Source: Verrucomicrobiota bacterium
Lineage (GTDB): Bacteria; Verrucomicrobiota; Verrucomicrobiia; Verrucomicrobiales; Akkermansiaceae
Direction of reading: 5' to 3'
DNA length: 38,527 bases
Assembly (NCBI GenBank): GCA_026397725.1
Contig: JAPLUI010000307.1
Span: 1-38,527, forward strand
Shown here: in pieces, positions 15,260 to 22,800 of the stretch
How positions within the stretch are numbered: the first letter of the stretch is position 1
Layout of the letters: each line of letters starts with the position of its first letter
Position numbers and translations under genes: made by a program
Notes under the pieces: model-generated
The model's database searches: none
What the model was told of the DNA's origin: nothing
Seen by the model: only the letters and a program-made list of their open reading frames with translations

Positions 15260-18142
15260 TTGGAACTTGGAACTTCCGGTGTGGTGGATTCTTCTTGGGG
15301 CGTGGACGCCATTCGGATTCGCGGAGCCCGCCAGCACAACCTTCGGAACATCGATGTCGATATCCCGCGCGGCAAACTCGTGGTCATCACCGGGCCCAGC
15401 GGCTCGGGCAAATCATCGCTCGCCTTTCACACGTTGTATGCCGAAGGGCAACGCCGCTATGTGGAATCGCTGTCGGTCTATGCGCGCCAGTTTCTCGATC
15501 AGTTGGAAAAACCCGACGTGGATGCGATTGAGGGCTTGAGCCCGGCCATCGCGATCGAGCAGCGCAGCGGCGGACTCAACCCGCGTTCGACGGTGGCAAC
15601 GGCAACCGAGATCTATGATTACCTGCGGGTGTGGTGGGCCGCCGCCGGCATTCCGCATGATCCGGCCACCGGCGAGCGGCTGCAACGCATGAGTGCGAGT
15701 GACATCGTGACGGTGCTCGCGGCATTGGCGGAAGGAACCAAGGTGGTGTTATTGGCACCGCTGCCGAGGGAGGAACTGGCGGAGCCCGCACGCTTGCTCG
15801 CCGACTTGCAGCGGCAGGGCTACATCCGGGTGCGCGTGAATGGCGAAGTGTTGGAAATCGAGGAGGCCGCCAAGCGGTGGCCGGCGGTGCCGGGCACCGT
15901 GGAGATGGTGGTGGACCGCTTGGTGATTCGCGGCGGCGTGGCCTCACGACTCGCGGACTCGGTGGAAACGGCATTGCGCTTGTGCGGCACCGAAGCCCGC
16001 GCGGCCATCCAGGAACCCGGCACCGATGCATGGCGCGAGTTATCATTCCAAACCTCGTATCGCAATCCGCAGACCGGCTTGGTTGTGGGCGAGTTGTCCC
16101 CAAAACATTTTTCCTTCAACTCACACCTCGGTGCCTGCACCGCTTGCGAGGGCCTGGGCACCGAGATGTTTTGTGATGCGGGCTTGTTGGTGGGGGCGGC
16201 GGCGTTGCCCTTGTTGCACGGCGGCGTGCGCGGCTGGTGGCCGGCAAGCTCGTCGCGCGCCGGGCAGTTCCAGCGCGAGGCCAAGGCCTTGTTAGCGATG
16301 TTCGGGCTAACGGAAGACACGACGCTGGCGGGCTTGCCCGTGGCCGCCGCCACCTTGTTGTTTGAAGGTGGTGTGCTGGACACCGGCTGGCGGGTCGGAC
16401 GCAACAAGGAACCGCAAACCCAACCGTTCGAGGGACTCTGCCATGAGGCCTTGCGAAAATTCCATGACGCCAGATCCGATCTCACCCGGCGACAACTCGC
16501 GCGGGTGATGGCCCATCGGCCCTGTCATGCCTGCGCTGGCCAACGCTTGAAACCGGAGTGGCTCGCGGTGCGCATCGAGGGGGCGGCGAATCGTTGGTTA
16601 GGGATTCAGGATTTCTGCGGGCTGGGAGTGGCCGAGGCAATCGCCTGGTTGGATGGCTTCAAGCCGGACCCGGCCAAGGCCGCAGTCTGCAACCGCCTCG
16701 CTGCGGATGTGCGGAGCCGCCTGGCATTCCTCGCCGAGGTGGGCCTGGCTTATCTAACATTGGAGCGGACCAGCGGCACGCTCGCGGGCGGCGAGGCGCA
16801 GCGCATCCGTCTGGCCACCCAACTCGGTGCCGGGCTCACCGGCGTGATCTACGTGTTGGATGAACCAAGCATCGGCTTGCATGCGATTGATACCGCGCGT
16901 CTGATCGGTGCCCTGACCCGCTTGCGCGATCTGGGCAACACGGTGGTGGTGGTGGAACACGATGAGGAAATCATCCGTGCCGCCGATCATGTGATCGACC
17001 TGGGCCCCGGCGCGGGGGCCGCCGGCGGCAGGGTGATGGGCAGTGGTCCGCCTGCGGCACTCGATTCACCCACCGGCCACTGGCTGCGCGGCGAAGTGAT
17101 AAGGCCTGCCAGAATGCCGCCGGGCGGCCTGCCCTTGGGCTCCCTGGTGGTGCGCGGCGCTCGCGAGCACAATCTGCAAAACCTCGAGGTGGCCATTCCG
17201 TTAGGACGCTTGGTGTGCTTGTGCGGGCCAAGCGGCAGCGGCAAATCCACCCTCGCCGACGGGATCCTCCGCCGCGCCCTGGCCCGGCATTTCAATGGCA
17301 CCGGCGAAACCCCGGGGGCATACGACCGGATCGACGGGCTTGAAATGTTAGGGAAATGCGTGGTGGCCGACCAATCGCCGATTGGCCGGAGCCCGCGCTC
17401 GAATCCGGCGACGTTCACCGGCGCGTTTGAGCTGGTGCGCGACTTGTTCACCAAGCTGCCGCTGTCCAAGCAGCGCGGCTATGGGCCGGGACGTTTCAGT
17501 TTCAATGCGGCGGGCGGACGCTGCGAGCGCTGCCAGGGGAATGGCCGACTCAAGATCGAGATGCACTTTTTGCCTGATGCCTGGGTGCCGTGTCCGGCGT
17601 GCAACGGCAAACGCTTCAATCGCGAAACACTCGAGGTGACCTACAAGGGAAAATCCATCGCCGCCATCCTCGAGCTATCCGTATGCGAGGCCCGCCAGTT
17701 GTTCCGGCCGATCCCCAAGCTCCATCGAATCCTGGAAATCCTCGAAGACCTCGGCCTCGGCTATCTACAACTCGGCCAAGCCGCCAACACGCTTTCCGGC
17801 GGCGAGGCGCAGCGGCTCAAGCTGGCAGTCGAACTCGCCCGGCCGCAGGCGCCGCACACGCTCTATCTCTTCGATGAGCCGACCACCGGGCTGCACTTCG
17901 GCGATGTCGAGCGCCTGCTTGCCGCGTTCTTCCGGCTGCGCGATGCGGGTCACAGCGTGCTGGTCATCGAGCATCACCTCGATGTCATCGCCGCTGCCGA
18001 CTGGGTGATCGAACTGGGCCCGGGCGGCGGCATTCACGGCGGCCAGCTCGTATCTGCCGGAGCACCCGCCTTGTTGGAAAAACTCGCCATCTCCCCCACC
18101 GGCAAGGCCTTGGCGCGGCACCTGCGGCACTGGAGTCCTTGA
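15260..18142 (+). CDS. uvrA: UvrA paralogue (excinuclease ABC subunit A family)
   Basis: A 960-residue UvrA-family ABC ATPase with two nucleotide-binding domains: Walker A GPSGSGKSSLA (near 45) and GPSGSGKSTLA (near 655), signatures LAGGEAQR and LSGGEAQR, and Walker B VLDEPSIGLH and LFDEPTTGLH. Zinc modules: CTACEGLG with CHACAGQRL, and CERCQGNG with CPACNGKRF. The usual cysteine pair of the UvrB-binding region is replaced (GIPHDPATGERL), so it resembles UvrA2-type or repair-independent paralogues more than canonical UvrA. This region matches the first half of the tandem UvrA downstream. The TTG at 15260 is the ORF-track start; a GTG at 15281 is equally possible. It is divergent from trpF. 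Confidence 0.9.
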   Translation: MELGTSGVVDSSWGVDAIRIRGARQHNLRNIDVDIPRGKLVVITGPSGSGKSSLAFHTLYAEGQRRYVESLSVYARQFLDQLEKPDVDAIEGLSPAIAIEQRSGGLNPRSTVATATEIYDYLRVWWAAAGIPHDPATGERLQRMSASDIVTVLAALAEGTKVVLLAPLPREELAEPARLLADLQRQGYIRVRVNGEVLEIEEAAKRWPAVPGTVEMVVDRLVIRGGVASRLADSVETALRLCGTEARAAIQEPGTDAWRELSFQTSYRNPQTGLVVGELSPKHFSFNSHLGACTACEGLGTEMFCDAGLLVGAAALPLLHGGVRGWWPASSSRAGQFQREAKALLAMFGLTEDTTLAGLPVAAATLLFEGGVLDTGWRVGRNKEPQTQPFEGLCHEALRKFHDARSDLTRRQLARVMAHRPCHACAGQRLKPEWLAVRIEGAANRWLGIQDFCGLGVAEAIAWLDGFKPDPAKAAVCNRLAADVRSRLAFLAEVGLAYLTLERTSGTLAGGEAQRIRLATQLGAGLTGVIYVLDEPSIGLHAIDTARLIGALTRLRDLGNTVVVVEHDEEIIRAADHVIDLGPGAGAAGGRVMGSGPPAALDSPTGHWLRGEVIRPARMPPGGLPLGSLVVRGAREHNLQNLEVAIPLGRLVCLCGPSGSGKSTLADGILRRALARHFNGTGETPGAYDRIDGLEMLGKCVVADQSPIGRSPRSNPATFTGAFELVRDLFTKLPLSKQRGYGPGRFSFNAAGGRCERCQGNGRLKIEMHFLPDAWVPCPACNGKRFNRETLEVTYKGKSIAAILELSVCEARQLFRPIPKLHRILEILEDLGLGYLQLGQAANTLSGGEAQRLKLAVELARPQAPHTLYLFDEPTTGLHFGDVERLLAAFFRLRDAGHSVLVIEHHLDVIAAADWVIELGPGGGIHGGQLVSAGAPALLEKLAISPTGKALARHLRHWSP

Positions 18143-18234
18143 AAACGTGAATTTATGAATGTTAGGTCAAGTTTTCGAACTTCCCGCCCGCTCCGGATTG
18201 ATTTATGATTTCCGGCTGCTTGCAGCGCGGCGGT

Positions 18235-18924
18235 TTACGGCAGCGGCTTGATGCGCACGTTGCGGTAGGCGACCTTGGCGCCGTGGTCCTGCAAGCCGAT
18301 GTGACCTTCGCGTTTCCAGTCCTTGAGCGGGCGCATGAATTTGTTGCCACTGCCATCAGGGTTCTTGTTGGCTTCGGTCCACTGGTCGAGGTCCATGCTG
18401 CAAACGGTTTCGCCGTTGAGTGCCACCGTGATTTTGGGGCCTTGCGCGGTGATGACGAATTTGTTCCACTCGCCCGGCTTGCCGGCGTTCTTGGTGGGTA
18501 CCACGAGGTCGTAGATGGCGCCGACGCTGTGGCGGTCGGGTCCGCCGGGATTATCGACCTGGATTTCGATGCCAGTCTGGACGCAGTTCTTGGGTTCGTC
18601 AGTGCGGAAAAAGACGCCGCTGTTGCCGGTGGTGTTGAATTCCACCTCGAGCACGAAATTGCCGAAGCGGGCCTTGGTCCAAACATCGCCACTGCCTTGC
18701 TGCCAGGTCATGGCACCATTTTCGACGACCCATTTCGAGTCGCCACCTGCGGCATTCATCCATCCGCTGAGGTCCTTGCCGTTGAAGAGGGAGGTCCACT
18801 CGCCGGTGACCTTGGCGGCCGGGGCGGCCGCAGGGTTCGGTTGCTCAGGGGGACCCGGCTGGGTTTGCCCGCGGAGGGTGGCAGCGGTGAGGATGGTGAG
18901 GGCAAACACGGGAAACGGTTTCAT
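18235..18924 (-). CDS. Exported DUF1080 (3-keto-disaccharide hydrolase-like) protein
   Basis: A 229-residue protein with a signal peptide (MKPFPVFALTILTAATLRG) and one DUF1080 domain: WTSLFNGKDLSGW at its start, NSGVFFRTD and GIEIQVDN in the middle, and the terminal GHIGLQDHGAKVAYRNVRIK. This concanavalin-like fold is very abundant in Verrucomicrobiota and Planctomycetes; some members hydrolyse 3-keto-glycosides. ATG 18924 gives the signal peptide. The gene stands alone between the two uvrA genes, convergent with the first. Confidence 0.9.
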   Translation of the reverse strand: MKPFPVFALTILTAATLRGQTQPGPPEQPNPAAAPAAKVTGEWTSLFNGKDLSGWMNAAGGDSKWVVENGAMTWQQGSGDVWTKARFGNFVLEVEFNTTGNSGVFFRTDEPKNCVQTGIEIQVDNPGGPDRHSVGAIYDLVVPTKNAGKPGEWNKFVITAQGPKITVALNGETVCSMDLDQWTEANKNPDGSGNKFMRPLKDWKREGHIGLQDHGAKVAYRNVRIKPLP

Positions 18925-19157
18925 GGGTGGAAGGGATGGGGGATGGGGGTTGACTTGGACGTGGATGCTACGCCGCGCCGCAACCCGGTCTTTCAGGCCA
19001 TGGTTCCCCCAATCCCGGCCGCTCCTGCCAGGACTTCCGCAGTCCCGACCGGTCCCGAACCCGGGGCCAAAAAGAATTTTGTTCGTTTGAACACTTTTTT
19101 CTTGCGCTCTCGTTAAAATCCGGCTAAATGGTCTGTGAATTCCAACCAATCATTCCC

Positions 19158-19649
19158 ATGAAAGACACCATTATTGATCCAGCCACGACCACTACCAGCA
19201 CTCCCACCACTCCCACCACTGAGCGTGCCGCCGATTATACCATCTACAAGCCGAATTCCCGCGGCAACGGCGGCGTGGTGCGCTTCGGGCTCAACCTCGC
19301 CAAAGCCGCCCTGTTTGTTGATGCCGCCAACCAAGCTGGCGAAAAACAATTCGACTGGGAAAACAAGTTCACCATGAAATGGGGACTCGCCGATGTCGGT
19401 CCGGTACTGGCCACCCTGCAAGGCCGCCAGCCGCAAGCCAAGCTCTTCCACCAATCGGAGAAAGGCAACAGTGCCTTCGAACTCACCCTCCGCGAGGATC
19501 CGGAACGCGCCCCCTACCTGCTGAGCATTTCCCGGCAGGACGCGTCCGACAAGTCCGTGCGCAAGGTCTCCATCCCACTGACCCACGGCGAAGCGGCGGT
19601 CTTGGAAGCCGCCCTGCGAACCGTAGTCGCTCGCCTCGTCGGGTGGTGA
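19158..19649 (+). CDS. Whirly-like single-stranded nucleic-acid-binding protein (candidate)
   Basis: A 163-residue protein with a Thr/Pro-rich N-terminal tail (8-22) and one domain from about residue 27. The order of landmarks matches plant Whirly proteins: a KAAL block (49-52), FDW (65-67), a D-V-G helix (GLADVGPVLATL), FH..EKGN, a strand with LLSISRQD, SVRKVSIPLTHGEAAVL, and a terminal LVGW. In plants Whirly tetramers bind single-stranded DNA in organelles. I infer a similar fold here; it could instead be a remote MRP-type RNA-binding relative. ATG 19158 is chosen; an ATG at 19128 would add ten residues. The divergent promoter region is shared with the DUF1080 gene. Confidence 0.65.
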   Translation: MKDTIIDPATTTTSTPTTPTTERAADYTIYKPNSRGNGGVVRFGLNLAKAALFVDAANQAGEKQFDWENKFTMKWGLADVGPVLATLQGRQPQAKLFHQSEKGNSAFELTLREDPERAPYLLSISRQDASDKSVRKVSIPLTHGEAAVLEAALRTVVARLVGW

Positions 19650-19847
19650 GGGGGAGCCTGCGCCCGATCCCGCCGTTGCCCCGGCTTGGCGTTGCCTCCC
19701 TGGCCCCGGCCTCGGCCTGCCGGTGCTCGGGGAGTCGTGGTCAGGGCGGATTTTCGCAGGTCCGCAACTTCCTACTACCATCTGAGCCAGGATGTATTGC
19801 ATGGCGGGAGGGTCGCACGCAGCGGGGACTGGTAAGGGAGCCAAGAC

Positions 19848-22800
19848 TCACCGTTCAAGCACGGCGCGGAGGAAGGGAGCGGTGCGCGAGGTTTTGGATT
19901 GGATGATTTTCTCGGGTGGGCCTTGGGCGACGATCCTGCCGCCGCCCTCGCCGGCCTCGGGGCCGAGGTCGAGAATCCAATCGGCTTCCGCCGCAACCGC
20001 CATGTGGTGTTCGATGACCACCACCGTGTGGCCTTCGTCAACCAGGCGGTGGAGGACTTCGATGAGTCGTTGCACGTCCTCACGGTGCAAGCCGACTGTC
20101 GGTTCCTCAATGAGATAGAGGTTCTTGCCATGATATCTGCGATTGGAAATTTCAGATTTGAGATTGGCGATTTGGGTCTTGGCGGAGCGGCCTTTGGTGA
20201 GTTCGGAAACGAGCTTGATGCGCTGGGCTTCGCCGCCGGAGAGGGTGGGGCTGGCTTGGCCGAGTTGGAGGTAACCGAGGCCGGTATCGGCCATCAGCTT
20301 GAGCGGCGCGGCGATGCGGGGTTGTGAGTCGAAGAAGGCGGCGGCTTCATCGATGGTCAGATTGAGCACCTGGCCGATGTGCTGGTGGCGGAAGGTGACC
20401 TCCAAGGTGGCCGGGTTGTAGCGGTCGCCATGGCAGGTTTCACAGTGAACCCAGGTGGACGGCAGAAAGTCCATTTCGAGTTTGATGCGGCCGTTGCCAT
20501 TGCAAGCGGGGCAGCGTCCACCTTCCGTGTTGAACGAGAAGCGGGAGGCCTCGTAACCGCGCATGCGGGCTTCCGGCAGTTGGGCGAACAAGGCCCGGAT
20601 GTGATCGAAGACCTTGACGTAGGTGGCGGGACACGAACGCGAGGTCTTGCCAATCGGACTTTGATCGACTTCGTGGCAGGCCTTGAGGTTTTCAAACCCG
20701 GCGGCGGAGTTGAAAGGCGGGGTGGCTTTGGCCTGGCGGTTGAAAACCGCCGCTATGCATTGGTGCATGAGGGTGGACTTGCCGGAACCGGAAATTCCCG
20801 TTAGAACGGTGAGTCGGCCGAGCGGAATCGCGGCGTCGAGGTGCTTGAGGTTGTTGGCATGGCAGCCGGTGAGCGTGAGGCACGGATGGGACTTGGGAAC
20901 CGGGCGGCGGGTGCCGTGGATGGGATGGGTGACGATGGTTGTTAGTGCGCGCAGGGTGGGGGAGGCAGCCAGCAGGAGTTTGTCAGCGGCATGGCCCCGG
21001 GTGTTGGCATGGCGGTTGGCAACCGCCGCCACTGCCCCTTGATAGACGACCTGGCCGCCGAAGCGTCCGGCACCGGGGCCGAGGTCGATGAGGTGATCGG
21101 CGGCGGCGATGGTGTCTTCATCGTGTTCGACAATGACGAGGGAATTCCCCTGGTTGCGGAGCTTGATGAGGGTTTGGAGAAGTGCGGCGTTGTCGCGCGG
21201 GTGGAGGCCGATGGTGGGCTCGTCCAACACATAGAGGACCCCGCGCAGGTTGGAGCCGAGCTGGGCGGCGAGCCGGATGCGTTGGGCTTCGCCGCCGGAA
21301 AGGGTGTTGCCGGAGCGATCAAGCTGGAGGTAACCGAGGCCGACTTCCTGCAGGAAGGCGAGGCGCTGGCGAATCTCGGGAAGAATGTCGCGGGCGATCA
21401 GCTTGCCGCGATCCTCGGCAAAGGTGAGGGTTTGAAAATGCGCGGCGGCATGGTTGATAGAGAGCTGCGAGAGTTGGGCGATGGGGGTGCCCTGAAGTGT
21501 CACGATGGAGGCCGTCGGATTGAGGCGGGTGCCGTGGCAGGCAGGACACTCGATGAGTTCAACGTCTTCCATGCGTTCGAGCGAGCGGTCGGCATCGAGT
21601 TCGGCGGCGAGGACGGAATCGAAGCGGGAGGTGTCGAGTGGCAGGCCTTGCGGCAGGATGCCGGCGCCACGGTTGCCAGGTTTTGGGACGCGGCCGTGGC
21701 CGCGGCAGGTGAGGCACCAGCCATGGGGGGAGTTGAAGGAGAACAGGCGTGGATCGAGATCTTCAAACGAGCGGTTGCAGCAAGGGCAACTGGACTTGGT
21801 GGAGAGCAGCAGGGTGCGGTGATCCGGGGTGAGGAGTTTGATGAGACCTTTGCCGATGGCGAGGGCCTGCTGGATAGAGGATTGGAGATTCGGGGCGATG
21901 GATGTTGCACTCTTGGCGGCGGTGCCGCCGGCTTTCCGGGATTTCGGCGGGACGCCGCAATCAGTCGGCAGGATGTCGGCGCTCCGCTTGCCGAAAGCGG
22001 CCACCTCCACATCGATGTCGTGTTCCTTGAAGCGTTCGAGGCGCTGGAAGTTCCGGGTGCTGAGGATTTTCCCATCGACGAGGAGTCGGGTGAAGCCCTG
22101 CTTGGCCGCCCCTTCGGCGACCTCGGTGTGATAGCCCTTGCGGGCACGGATCAAGGGCGCGAAGAGGGCGACGGGACCCTTTCTGAGCTGGGCTAACAGG
22201 GTGTTCTCAATGGCGGCAAGCGATTGCTTTTCCACGGGGACCAGACAATCCGGACAGACCAGGGTGCCGAGCTTCGAGTACAGCAGGCGGATGAAGTTCC
22301 AGACTTCGGTGACGGTGGCGACGGTGGATTTGCCACCGCCCTGGGAAACGCGCTGTTCGATGGCAACCGTCGGCGGCAGTCCGGCGAGTTGATCGATGTC
22401 AGGTTTCTCTAACTGTTCGGCAAACTGGCGGGCATAGGCTGACATGGAGTCGAGGAACCGGCGCTGGCCTTCGGCAAACAGGATGTCAAAGGCGAGGGTG
22501 GATTTGCCGGAACCGGAAAGGCCGGAGATGACCACCAAGCGGTCGCGGGGAATGTCCAGCGAGATGTTCTTGAGATTGTGGTGGCGGGCACCGCGCAGGG
22601 AGATCGAGGGTTGGGGATGGTGGATCGGAGAGAGGGGATGGTGGCTCGTGGACGCACCGGCGAGACGCCGGTGCTCCTTGGGCGGAGGCATGCCGAGGGC
22701 TTGGCGGAGGAACCGGGCGGTAGGGGTGTTGGTTTTCGCCACGGCCTCGGGCGGGCCTTGGGCAACGAGTTGGCCGCCGTGTTCGCCGGCGTCGGGGCCT

